Positions 34,537-43,045 of a DNA stretch of 64,000 bases are shown here, piece after piece. Origin of the DNA: JBGNFV01 sp049645705 (GTDB taxonomy: Bacteria; Bacteroidota; Bacteroidia; Cytophagales; Cyclobacteriaceae); contig JBARUK010000032.1 in NCBI GenBank assembly GCA_049645705.1, forward strand, positions 1 to 64,000, given 5' to 3'. The position numbers and the translations under genes were made by a program. Below the pieces are notes generated by a model. It had not been told where the DNA came from and did no database searches. It was given only the letters and a program-made list of their open reading frames with translations. The number at the start of each line of letters is the position of its first letter. Positions within the stretch are counted from its first letter, which is position 1.

Positions 34537-36315
34537 ATGGGATCACACAAAGAATTTGACCACCAGCGCATAAGCCGCAACGATCCCTTCCGTACACTCG
34601 ACGGACCGGGAGCGGCTTCGCTCTTTACAGGCAACACGGGGCCCGCAGCCACTACCCCGCAGCAGAACACAATGCCTGCAACTACCCCTAAGGAGGAACA
34701 GGAAGCTGAAGCAACGACGGCTGTAATAGACCCGCAAACGCAAGGGGCGGCGGGTGATGTGCCTGCGCAGGAGCTACCAGAAAGAGAAATCGTTTTTATC
34801 CCCACTGTTCTTCTTGCTTCAAACGACGGCACCATCAGGTTTCAGGTGGGTGAGCCGGACGGTGAAGCCAGTGCTAACTACTACGAAGACGTGCAGTACG
34901 TAATGGACAAGCTACTGGAAGTGGGCTTACTATCCCAGGCAGCACACACTGCCGAGTACCCGGCAAGTCCCCAGCGTACCTTTGGCATGTATCCGATGTC
35001 GCATTATATATTCCAGCCATCTCCGTATGTAGACAAGGCGCTGATACCTGAAACCATCAAAGCCATACATATCCTGCAGAAAGATGTGATAGGCTGGAAG
35101 GGATCTGACGGCAACATAAGCCCCGGCAGAAATACCATAGCCAAGCTGAGTGCGGCCACGCCAGAATCTGTAGCCGCAGATAAGGAGCGCGTAAGAACTA
35201 AGCGCGCAGCAGATGCCGCCGCGGCCGCAGAAGCAGCCGAAAGAAAGGCTAAGGAAGATGCCAGGATGAAGAGGGAGCAAGAACAGACTGCTATAGAAGC
35301 TGCGAGAGTTCAGGCCATTAGGGAGGAACCTAGAAATACTGCATATGTAAAAAGTCTGTATGAAGAGTATGGGGATGACCTGGATAATTTCGGCTGTTAC
35401 CTTGTGGAGCGGGCCATACATAATCCGCAGTTAGTAGAAAACCTACTGGATGAGGCCAGCGACGACTGGTGGAAAGATGATAGCCTGGCAGCAGCAATAA
35501 TTATCAATGCCGACGAGGATGAACTGAAACGCATTAACCTGGGGCTGCTCAACTCCCTGGCACGGCGCCTGGATGAAGGACCTACCTTTTTCGAACAACA
35601 AGACGCACTGGACAAAGTACGAGCAGCTATTGAAACACAGGAAAACTATATTTTCTCTAAAGACGGGCCGGGGAGTGAGAAACAGGAAGGGCCTAAGGAA
35701 ATAGAAGGTCATAGAATCGGAGATTTGAGTAAGAAATATGAAAGCGGAAACCGAGGACCCGGAACAGTATCTACTGGCAAAGGTGATCATGGAGGGGTTT
35801 CTTATGGAGCATATCAACTTTCCACTACTTATAAAGTCCCGCAAAAGTTTTTGAGCTTTGAAGGAAAAAAATGGAAGCCGAAATTTGGTTCATCTAAGCC
35901 TGGTACCAAGGAATTTTCAAGAATATGGAAGAAAATAGGCGAGGAAGATGGCGTAGAATTTGGCGAAGCTCAACATAAGTTTATTCACAGAACACACTAT
36001 ATAAAACAGGTAAATCGCATTAAAAATAAACTATCCTTTGATGTTACAACCCGAAGTGTTGCACTTAAGGATGTGGTATGGTCAACTGCCGTGCAACATG
36101 GCCCAACAACGGATGCATTTATAAAAGCTGTAAAAGGGCTAGATTTACAAAATGTAACTGATGCCCAAATTATCGAAAAGATTTATATAGAAAGAGGAAA
36201 GAAAAACGAAGAAGGAAATTTGGCATACTTTCCCAGTAGTAGTAAGAAGGTACAAAAGGGAGTAGAAGAAAGATTTATAGCTGAATCACAAGATGCACTA
36301 AACATGCTTAATTAA
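34537..36315 (+). CDS. Modular effector with lysozyme-like C-terminal domain
   Basis: 592 residues. Residues 1-75 are disordered and Pro/Thr-rich. Residues 115-205 look like a peptidoglycan-binding or tail-associated module (VQYVMDKLLEVGLLS ... GWKGSDGNISPGRNTIAKL). Residues 218-262 form an Ala/Glu/Arg-rich coiled coil, followed by a helical linker. The C-terminal domain from about 395 has a lysozyme/chitosanase-like entry: KKYESGNRGPG with Glu402 as the likely acid, then GGVSYGAYQLST. It probably cuts peptidoglycan or a similar glycan in a target cell. It follows the AAA gene closely and precedes a small lipoprotein that may be its immunity factor. Codon use becomes more AT-rich in the catalytic part, as in exchanged toxin tips. 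Confidence 0.6.
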   Translation: MGSHKEFDHQRISRNDPFRTLDGPGAASLFTGNTGPAATTPQQNTMPATTPKEEQEAEATTAVIDPQTQGAAGDVPAQELPEREIVFIPTVLLASNDGTIRFQVGEPDGEASANYYEDVQYVMDKLLEVGLLSQAAHTAEYPASPQRTFGMYPMSHYIFQPSPYVDKALIPETIKAIHILQKDVIGWKGSDGNISPGRNTIAKLSAATPESVAADKERVRTKRAADAAAAAEAAERKAKEDARMKREQEQTAIEAARVQAIREEPRNTAYVKSLYEEYGDDLDNFGCYLVERAIHNPQLVENLLDEASDDWWKDDSLAAAIIINADEDELKRINLGLLNSLARRLDEGPTFFEQQDALDKVRAAIETQENYIFSKDGPGSEKQEGPKEIEGHRIGDLSKKYESGNRGPGTVSTGKGDHGGVSYGAYQLSTTYKVPQKFLSFEGKKWKPKFGSSKPGTKEFSRIWKKIGEEDGVEFGEAQHKFIHRTHYIKQVNRIKNKLSFDVTTRSVALKDVVWSTAVQHGPTTDAFIKAVKGLDLQNVTDAQIIEKIYIERGKKNEEGNLAYFPSSSKKVQKGVEERFIAESQDALNMLN

Positions 36316-36326
36316 ATAAGTCATTT

Positions 36327-36737
36327 ATGAGAACTTTATTATCAGTTTTATTTTTATTGTATATTCTTTTCGTAACGGCCTGTAATAAATCACCTCAAAA
36401 TATTACAGGTCACTATACTTATCTATCAAAAGATAGTTCAGTTATCAATACGATGAATATTCATGCGATTGAAAAAGATCAATTTTTCTTTGAATTACAT
36501 TCAAATGTAGATCAATATGCAGGCTATATAGAAGGTTATGCGGAAGTAAAAAATCAAAATACCGCCGTATTTTATACAGCAAGTGAATTTGACACTTGTT
36601 CTATAGAATTTCATATCACAGAAAATACCATAGAATTTTCTGAAATAAATGGCACATGCGGTCGCGGTTTGGGAGCAGATTATTTTGGAAAGTATAAAAG
36701 AGTAAGTAAAACCCCGCAGGAAATGCCCCCGCACTAA
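36327..36737 (+). CDS. Small lipoprotein, probable immunity protein
   Basis: 136 residues. A lipoprotein signal ends in VTAC (Cys19), followed by about 115 residues of beta-rich sequence with three more Cys. The pattern TCGRGLGADYFGKYKR near the end recalls small lysozyme-inhibitor-like lipoproteins. It lies 11 bases after the effector gene, shares its AT-rich composition, and would sit in the periplasm where a cell-wall hydrolase must be blocked. Assignment as immunity is inferred from position and location. Confidence 0.55.
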   Translation: MRTLLSVLFLLYILFVTACNKSPQNITGHYTYLSKDSSVINTMNIHAIEKDQFFFELHSNVDQYAGYIEGYAEVKNQNTAVFYTASEFDTCSIEFHITENTIEFSEINGTCGRGLGADYFGKYKRVSKTPQEMPPH

Positions 36738-36863
36738 TATTGCTTCTTAAAATATTTGAGAAATGTACTTGACCTGTAACAGTAAGCCCATTTTACATTG
36801 GATAAATTACCTACACAATATGCAGATGAGACTTTAAGTGTTATAGGAACAACTATTTAGAAG

Positions 36864-37469
36864 ATGAGACACCTAATATTAGCTTTACTAAGTTTAATCC
36901 TTATTTTTAGTTGCCAATCTGAGGACGACTTTAAGCCTAATCTTCTTTCTCTGGAAAAATTAGATGAAAAGCCAATCTACAAATCTATTTATGAAGGGAA
37001 GCAATCACCTGATTCTGTCTATAGGCTTGTCTTTAGAGATACTAGTTTCTCCGAAATACCGAAAGATATTACAAATTTCAGAAACCTTCAATATTTGAAC
37101 TGCAGTAACAAAAACCTAGAAAGATTAAATCCGAAAACTCTTATTAACCTAGTACACCTTAAATATCTAGCCATTAGCAGAAACCCTATAAAATCACTAC
37201 CTGAGGAAATTGAAAACCTTAAGTATTTAAAAATACTGTTTATCAATGAAACTGAGATAGAAGCCTTACCACAAGCTATTTTTTCATTAGACTCCTTGCA
37301 ATATATCCATGTTGGGGAATCACCTATTCCCTTATACGAGCTAAAGAAATTAAAAACAGAAAAACCAGACTTGGAAATTATTTTAGGCTACGCGATCGAA
37401 TATGATACTACAATGACTCAGGAAAAGCTGGATAAGCTATACGATCAGGCAATTGAAGATATGATGTAA
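36864..37469 (+). CDS. Leucine-rich-repeat lipoprotein
   Basis: 201 residues. Signal peptide ending LIFSC (Cys17). About five leucine-rich repeats span 70-165 (LQYLNCSNKNLERL, LKYLAISRNPIKSL, LKILFINETEIEAL, LQYIHVGESPI). Such lipoproteins bind other proteins. Following the effector/lipoprotein pair it could be another immunity or surface protein; unknown. Confidence 0.65.
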   Translation: MRHLILALLSLILIFSCQSEDDFKPNLLSLEKLDEKPIYKSIYEGKQSPDSVYRLVFRDTSFSEIPKDITNFRNLQYLNCSNKNLERLNPKTLINLVHLKYLAISRNPIKSLPEEIENLKYLKILFINETEIEALPQAIFSLDSLQYIHVGESPIPLYELKKLKTEKPDLEIILGYAIEYDTTMTQEKLDKLYDQAIEDMM

Positions 37470-37560
37470 TAATAAAAAATAATCATAGGACCTCGATTCA
37501 CCGTTGTCGTTTTCCACGATTATATCTTTCGATAAAAAAACCAGTACCACAATTAAACCC

Positions 37561-37815
37561 TTCGACTTCAGATGTGGCCTTAAAGCGCCATTCCCGTCGA
37601 ATGACGTGGGCGCTCTGCAAGAGATCCCATAGCTACTTGCACCGGGCTAGCTTAGTGAGACCCCAAACATTTAGCAGACTGTCAGCTCAAGGCACTGGTC
37701 GGTATAGCAGTAATGCGCTAGATTGTGCGGGACCTATTGTAGAGCGTCCATTGCATGGCGCCCATTGCATAGCGCCCGCGTTATGCGACAGAGATAGGCG
37801 AATACCGAATCCGCG
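37561..37815 (+). repeat. Decayed dispersed-repeat copy
   Basis: TAGCTACTTGCACCGGGCTAG, a block shared with 32190-32215, leads into GCAGACTGTCAGCTCAAGGC and the CCATTGCATGGCGCCCATTG and GCGCCCGCG segments found at 31351, 32233 and 32766. No ORF survives. Confidence 0.55.
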
Positions 37816-37880
37816 ACCAGTTACCCTATTTTTTGCACTTATCAAAGTCAGCCTCCTATTTCTTCGTCTATTCTACCTTC

Positions 37881-37924
37881 GTCGTAGGTTCGTTGTAAGT
37901 TCGTCGTAGGTTCGTCTAAGGTTC
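37881..37924 (+). repeat. Four tandem 11-base repeats
   Basis: GTCGTAGGTTC, GTTGTAAGTTC, GTCGTAGGTTC and GTCTAAGGTTC follow each other without gaps. The rest of 37816-38116 holds no recognised gene, only more decayed repeat sequence. Confidence 0.7.
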
Positions 37925-38230
37925 GAGGCACCTTCATTTGTACTTTTCCTATATACCCTGACTCCATTTAGCCGTTCAAGCTCAGTACGGTCTACCTTCA
38001 GATAATATTATTCTATACAAGTATCAGGCATACCTCCATCATCTCCCGGATGCGATTGCCGAGGATAGCTACTCCTGCCAGATTCGCAGGTTGTCGGGCA
38101 GGCTGACGAGGACCCCTTGGCAGAGCGTTCCCGGGTCACGGTTGCCAAAACACCTATTTCACACCATCATGCTGAAGAACCAGACAAATGCCCCTATATT
38201 TGCCCTATCATTTATTACTTCCCCTACCCT

Positions 38231-39541
38231 ATGTCCACCCATATCAAAAGTCAGGCCGCCATATTAGCTAAATTAGGCATAGAGAGACTAAACCCTATGC
38301 AAATCGAAGCACAGGCGGCCATCGCCTCTGACAGCGAGGTGATCCTGCTTTCACCTACCGGCACGGGCAAAACGCTGGCCTTTCTGCTGCCCATCATAGA
38401 GGCATTGGATCCGGACTGCGAAGAGATCCAGTGTGCCGTCATAGTGCCCAGCCGGGAGCTGGCCATACAGATAGAGCAAGTGATGCGGGAGATGGGCACC
38501 GGCTTTAAAGTAAATGCCGTGTACGGCGGCAGGACTGGCTCTAAAGACCGCATGGAAATAAAAAGCCGGCCCGCGGTGCTCATCGGTACGCCCGGTCGGG
38601 TGGCCGACCACCTGAGGCGGGAGGCTTTCAGTGCCAAAGACATTAAGACGCTGGTGCTGGATGAGTTTGATAAGTCGCTGGAAATAGGCTTTGAAGGGGA
38701 GATGAAAGATATCCTGAAGCTACTCCCCAGCGTGGATAAGAAGATACTGACCTCAGCCACGCAGGGGGTTCGCATACCGAAATTTGTGCAACTGCGTGAC
38801 CCCATCACCATTGACTACCTGGGCCAGCGCAGTACCCAGTTGCAACTCAAAATGGTGATCTCACCGGATAAAGATAAGCTGGACACCCTCCTGGCGTTGA
38901 TCGCCCACGTAGGCAACCGAAACGGCATCATCTTCTGTAACTACAAAGACTCCATCCAGCGGATAAGCGACCACCTGGCCGAGCACAATATCTCGCACGG
39001 CACATTCTACGGGGGCCTGGAGCAGACAGACAGGGAGCGGGCACTGATCAAGTTCAGAAACGGCACGCATCAGCTACTGCTGGCGACAGATCTGGCCGCC
39101 AGGGGCATAGATGTACCGGAGATCGATTTTATCATTCACTACCACCTGCCTCTCCGTAGCGAAGAGTTTACGCACCGTAACGGAAGAACGGCCCGGATGA
39201 ACAGCAACGGTACGGCTTATGTCCTTCTGTACGAAAAAGAGAATGCCCCGGCCTTTATCGGGAAGCTACCGGTCGAAAAACTGGAAAAAGCCGAGCTACC
39301 CGAAGCCCCTCAGTGGAGCACCTTGTTTATATCCGGTGGCCGTAAAGACAAAATATCCAAAGGCGATATAGCGGGGCTATTCCTTAAACAGGGAAAGCTT
39401 GCTAACGAAGCGCTGGGCGTGATAGAACTCAAAAATGACTGCGCCTTTGTATCAGTTAAAACCGCCGAGATCAACGACCTGCTACCCAAAGTGAATAACG
39501 TAAAGCTAAAGAAGAAGAAAGTGCGGGTGTCGGTGATCTAA
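38231..39541 (+). CDS. DEAD-box RNA helicase
   Basis: 436 residues from the Met at 38231; the longer frame from 38117 begins in repeat sequence. Motifs in order: LNPMQIEA (Q region), SPTGTGKT (I), PSRELA (Ia), TPGR (Ib), LDEFDKS (II, DEFD instead of DEAD), SAT (III), HRNGRTAR (VI). The C-terminal extension of about 100 residues (ISKGDIAGLFLKQGKL...) resembles the RNA-binding tail of DbpA-like helicases, which act in large-subunit ribosome assembly. Its promoter region is embedded in repeats. Confidence 0.85.
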   Translation: MSTHIKSQAAILAKLGIERLNPMQIEAQAAIASDSEVILLSPTGTGKTLAFLLPIIEALDPDCEEIQCAVIVPSRELAIQIEQVMREMGTGFKVNAVYGGRTGSKDRMEIKSRPAVLIGTPGRVADHLRREAFSAKDIKTLVLDEFDKSLEIGFEGEMKDILKLLPSVDKKILTSATQGVRIPKFVQLRDPITIDYLGQRSTQLQLKMVISPDKDKLDTLLALIAHVGNRNGIIFCNYKDSIQRISDHLAEHNISHGTFYGGLEQTDRERALIKFRNGTHQLLLATDLAARGIDVPEIDFIIHYHLPLRSEEFTHRNGRTARMNSNGTAYVLLYEKENAPAFIGKLPVEKLEKAELPEAPQWSTLFISGGRKDKISKGDIAGLFLKQGKLANEALGVIELKNDCAFVSVKTAEINDLLPKVNNVKLKKKKVRVSVI

Positions 39542-39559
39542 GCTGCTCGGAAGTGAGCC

Positions 39560-39690
39560 CAGCGGGGTGCCGCCCAGCGAAGTGCCGCGGCAGGTATAGC
39601 AGCAGTTGGGCCAGACGATGGAGATCCCGGAATAAATCCCGTAGCCGTCACACTAAGGGTGTAATCAACTCAACTTCGGTACAATGATGC
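39560..39690 (+). repeat. Remnant of the dispersed block
   Basis: GGTATAGCAGCAGTTGGGCC and AGACGATGGAGATCCC recall the block at 32267 and 32793 (GCCAGACGATGGGCGCC). No ORF. Confidence 0.35.
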
Positions 39691-39726
39691 AGCCGGAGAT
39701 CTTAATAAATGCAGCCGAACATTTTC

Positions 39727-39987
39727 AAAAAATGCGTAGCATACAGGCCGGAAAAAATGCACGAAAGAAATTGGAATGATGCGTGGTGACTAAGTTTGAT
39801 TACGCATCAAAGAACGCTTATCTGTCACGCATATTTTTTACCGATGGTTCGTGCATATTCTTTGGGTGATGATTCATGCATTATTTTGAACGCAGATGAA
39901 ACGCATCATTTTGTTCTGGCGTCATGCACAATGTATTCTGCCAGCCTCTGCCACCTCAGCTCCGGCCAAAACACGCATATGTGTTTT
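39727..39987. repeat. Iteron-like array of GCAT motifs
   Basis: Ten related motifs occur about every 24 bases: AAAAAATGCGT (39727), AAAAAATGCACGA (39752), GGAATGATGCGT (39773), ACGCATCA (39802), ACGCATATTTTTT (39827), TCGTGCATATTCTTT (39849), TCATGCATTATTTTG (39874), ACGCATCATTTTG (39901), TCATGCACAATG (39922) and ACGCATATGTGTTTT (39972). The first three are in inverted orientation. The array lies between two convergent genes. Confidence 0.55.
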
Positions 39988-40037
39988 ATTTAGGCCCTCT
40001 CCTCAAGTGGGCATTGTGCTCTGTACTTACCTCTACC

Positions 40038-40146
40038 GCGTGAGGGATAGAGCCATTGTAGGAGCCCGTGATGGCCTTGTGCGGGGAAAGGCGACTGGCG
40101 AAAGCCCGACCCGGACGGGAGCCTGGGCGAGCGGACGGGGCACGCC
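40038..40146 (+). repeat. 108-base repeat, copy 2
   Basis: Matches 32973-33080 along its full length (GCGTGAGGGATAGAGCCATT ... CACGCCC). The flanks differ. Confidence 0.7.
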
Positions 40147-40202
40147 CTATCACTACTGCAGACTATGTGAAACGTTTTGCTTTTCTTGGCGCAGAAACCT
40201 CC

Positions 40203-41414
40203 TTATCGCGTTATTCCCGGACCGAATATATACCCTGACTTACTTTTCTTGATAACTGAGAACTTGTTTTTGAGCTTGAGAAAGGGCTTCTCGTAAAAGG
40301 AATAGCTGGCCTGGCTGATAACTATGGTGACTGCCAGGGCAAGGAGTGTCTCCAGTACTATGACCTGCCATAGCTGATCGTTATACCCGAAGCGGGCGGT
40401 AAGTGTGGTGACGATGAGTATACCTATGAAATGGAGGCAGTACAGTCCGTAGGAGATTCTGCCCAGGTGGCCGGCCCACTTGAGTCGGCCTAGTTTGAAA
40501 AAGGAATTTCTGGCGTAGCTCTGCTCCAGCAGCACCCCCAGGAAAAATACGCCGATGATGGCCCGTTCAAACGGCAAAACAAGAGGATGAGACAGCAGCT
40601 GGTGACGGAAGAAGAAGATAAGGACTGCACCCAGGTAAATACCGGCAATAGCGGCCCGCGGCATGTTCTCTGCCCATAGCTTAAACCTGCGGCTATAATA
40701 GATGAGGTATCCGCCCAGCCCGCCAATGGCCATATCACCTATGCATGACAGGGTATGGAACTCAAGCATACTGTATGCAGGGTTGAAGTACCGGAACACG
40801 ATGGAAACAAGGAGTACTACGGGAAACAGGAACTTATAGAGCCTGAAGGGTAAAAAGGCAAAGAACAGGGGCCATACGAGGTAGAACTGCTCCTCTACGC
40901 CTATGGACCATAGTACGGACAGCACGGAGGCATCGGTGCCGTTTCTGATATAGTCGATATTGCTAAGAAAGAAGATGTAGTACCAGGGATTGGCCGTTTC
41001 GGCCGCTACCTGGCCAAAGGCTGTCTTGGCTATGGGAAATATGACAAAGCCGAAGAAGACGCAGAAGAAAAACAGGGGCCATATCCGCAGTACCCTGCGC
41101 AGGTAGAAGGCTCCCACGTTTATACGCTCGTTTACTTCTTTTTCTTTTAGGAGTAAAAGGGTAATGAGAAACCCGCTTAAAACGAAGAAGAAGTTTACGC
41201 CCAGGTTGCCATTGCCAAACAGCCCCTTGGAGACGAACTGATAGATGCCGTTTTCCCTGATAGGAGCATACTCGGTATGGAAGCTGTGGAAAAGAAAGAC
41301 TACCAGGAAACAGAAAAACCTGAGGCTGTCGAGGTTTTCGAGGTACAGCTTTCCTGTACTCCGTTCTTTTGCTTTCATCTCCTCTACTGTGTTCATCTTA
41401 GCGCAAATTTTCAC
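40203..41414 (-). CDS. Acyltransferase family 3 membrane protein (OafA/YrhL type)
   Basis: 403 residues, about ten hydrophobic segments; the true start may be the second Met at 41396. The conserved His lies in FLFHSFHTEY and the Arg-rich loop in YLRRVLRIWPLFFF; VEEQFYLVWPL is a further family signature. These enzymes acetylate or otherwise acylate surface sugars, lipids or peptidoglycan. The gene stands alone between repeat sequence and the next gene. Confidence 0.85.
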   Translation of the reverse strand: MKICAKMNTVEEMKAKERSTGKLYLENLDSLRFFCFLVVFLFHSFHTEYAPIRENGIYQFVSKGLFGNGNLGVNFFFVLSGFLITLLLLKEKEVNERINVGAFYLRRVLRIWPLFFFCVFFGFVIFPIAKTAFGQVAAETANPWYYIFFLSNIDYIRNGTDASVLSVLWSIGVEEQFYLVWPLFFAFLPFRLYKFLFPVVLLVSIVFRYFNPAYSMLEFHTLSCIGDMAIGGLGGYLIYYSRRFKLWAENMPRAAIAGIYLGAVLIFFFRHQLLSHPLVLPFERAIIGVFFLGVLLEQSYARNSFFKLGRLKWAGHLGRISYGLYCLHFIGILIVTTLTARFGYNDQLWQVIVLETLLALAVTIVISQASYSFYEKPFLKLKNKFSVIKKSKSGYIFGPGITR

Positions 41415-41581
41415 AAAAATAAGACATTTACATTTACCACAAGCGGTAATGCTGCAGGGATATTACGCCGGTAACGGATCGGGCCTGATATCTGCCTGTA
41501 AACGCTCGGAAAGCATGTGATAGCGGCTATGCCAAAACTACTGAACAGATAGAGATCCCTCCTGTCCCTGAACCGCTAGCG

Positions 41582-42112
41582 GTGGATGACCTCAAGGAAG
41601 TGAATGTGGAGTTTGCAAACCTCAGGATCAGGCTACCCAAACTATACAGGAAGTACTCCGGGGCAGAATATGTCAGCGAATTACGGTCATTATATGAAGG
41701 GGGTAGAGATACGGGATATATTGAAGCAATCGAGCGCTTGAATAACTCAGGTCAGGCCTTTGATCTGTGTGCGGATACCACTTCGCTGATTGACTATGTT
41801 ATAATAGCAGACGTACCGCGGATAGACTTAAATAAAAGAATAGTCCGTGAGTACACAAATATGCTGGAACAAAGCATGTACGAAATGTACGATGGGCTGG
41901 AGGTTAAATACAAAAGGCTGGAAAGCAAGTTCATCAAGACCACTAATAATAAGGTGATAAAAGTAAAATACGTCATAGACACAGGGTACAGCAATGAGTA
42001 TGCAACCTCTTATATCATTGCGACTCCGGATAATACCTTTGTGGTAAATGTTAAAAATCAAACACCTCAGGATTTTGAAGATCAGGTAGTCAGACTCAGG
42101 TTTAACTTTTAG
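41582..42112 (+). CDS. Hypothetical protein, start uncertain
   Basis: 176 residues from a GTG codon. The frame stays open upstream to about 41490 without ATG or GTG. In another frame just upstream the sequence reads GLISACKRSE, which looks like a lipobox, so a frameshift may have cut off a signal peptide. The visible protein has a mixed alpha/beta sequence with a C-terminal strand-rich part (VKYVIDTGYSNEYATSYIIA). No family recognised. Confidence 0.5.
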   Translation: MDDLKEVNVEFANLRIRLPKLYRKYSGAEYVSELRSLYEGGRDTGYIEAIERLNNSGQAFDLCADTTSLIDYVIIADVPRIDLNKRIVREYTNMLEQSMYEMYDGLEVKYKRLESKFIKTTNNKVIKVKYVIDTGYSNEYATSYIIATPDNTFVVNVKNQTPQDFEDQVVRLRFNF

Positions 42113-42255
42113 CTGCTAAGCGCAACATCAGCGTATAACAGCCTCATCACGGCAATATCAGTGAGGACTGAAAAAAAATTTAAGCAGCCAGGAACCAAAT
42201 GAATATAGCTTAAGGTTACATTATCGTAAACAACAACCCTTAATTTATCTCTATT

Positions 42256-42417
42256 ATGAAAAAGAAGATGAACTTAGCTTCACTACAAGTGAAGAGTTTC
42301 AAAACCACTGAAGAAAAAGCATTCGTAAAAGGCGGAAAGCCAGAAAGCTGGTATACAAACTGCCCGGTAGGCTGGTGCGAGTCTGTAAATTACAGATATT
42401 GTGAGGTAGACTACTAA
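42256..42417 (+). CDS. GG-leader RiPP precursor
   Basis: 53 residues. Leader MKKKMNLASLQVKSFKTTEE ending FVKGG (Gly-Gly 26-27); core begins KPESWYTNCPVGWCESVNYR with Cys36, Cys41 and Cys49. A strong terminator follows 15 bases after the stop. It is the only intact RiPP precursor of this family on the + strand here. Confidence 0.78.
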   Translation: MKKKMNLASLQVKSFKTTEEKAFVKGGKPESWYTNCPVGWCESVNYRYCEVDY

Positions 42418-42432
42418 TTTCTTCAAAAGCAT

Positions 42433-42460
42433 AAAAAAGCCTCTTCGCGAGGCTTTTTTT
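42433..42460 (+). terminator. Terminator of the RiPP precursor
   Basis: AAAAAAGCCTC and GAGGCTTTTTTT form a near-perfect hairpin with a 5-base loop. Confidence 0.85.
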
Positions 42461-42561
42461 GGCGTTTTGCAAAAAACACCTGGTAATCCGAACATGTATT
42501 CTGGTTTAATCCTGTAATCAGGAAGTATTCTGACATCAATTTATAAAGCCAGAAGATTATT

Positions 42562-42765
42562 TTACTTTTCTTCCTTCTCCTGTTCTGCTTCTCTCTCTTC
42601 TTTTTTTACTTCGGTAAGGCAATCTATACCGCGTATGGTATCACAAAACTCAGGACATCCACTTCCCGCACAGGTATCGGTAGAACACCTTTTGCGCAGC
42701 TCGATATCTCCTTTTGAATCGGTAACCAGGCTATTTACTTCCAGTTCTTTTAATTGTAGTTTCAT
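42562..42765 (-). CDS. RiPP precursor-like peptide without Gly-Gly
   Basis: 67 residues. The start MKLQLKELEVNSLVTDSKGD follows the leader pattern (L.ELEV.S.VT), but no GG is present; the core from about residue 26 has Cys27, Cys32, Cys37, Cys41 and Cys49 (CSTDTCAGSGCPEFC). The last 15 residues are Glu/Lys-rich and probably removed or inert. Likely a Cys-rich modified peptide of the pinensin-like type; assignment rests on the leader. Confidence 0.6.
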   Translation of the reverse strand: MKLQLKELEVNSLVTDSKGDIELRKRCSTDTCAGSGCPEFCDTIRGIDCLTEVKKEEREAEQEKEEK

Positions 42766-43045
42766 TTTTTTGATGTTTTAAATTAAGATTGATAAAATGA
42801 TATTGCTTGGGCTTACCCTTTATAGAGTATGCAACCAATATGTTAGTACGAAAAAACATAGTTTTTTACTACCTGATGATGTTGCAACTGCCAGGCTCAC
42901 TGCTATTCTAAAATAATGAGTATATAGGGTGTTTCTACGTCTTTGACAGAGATAGAAAGCATTGCAATTTTAGTCCTGAAAAACCGATCTATATTCCAAC
43001 CTTTCGGCCCAAACGAGTGACTATGTAGAAAACACACAGAAACCT

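Noticed and set aside
37881..37924. 11-base tandem repeat as a CRISPR array
   Set aside because: Units are contiguous without spacers and only four in number.
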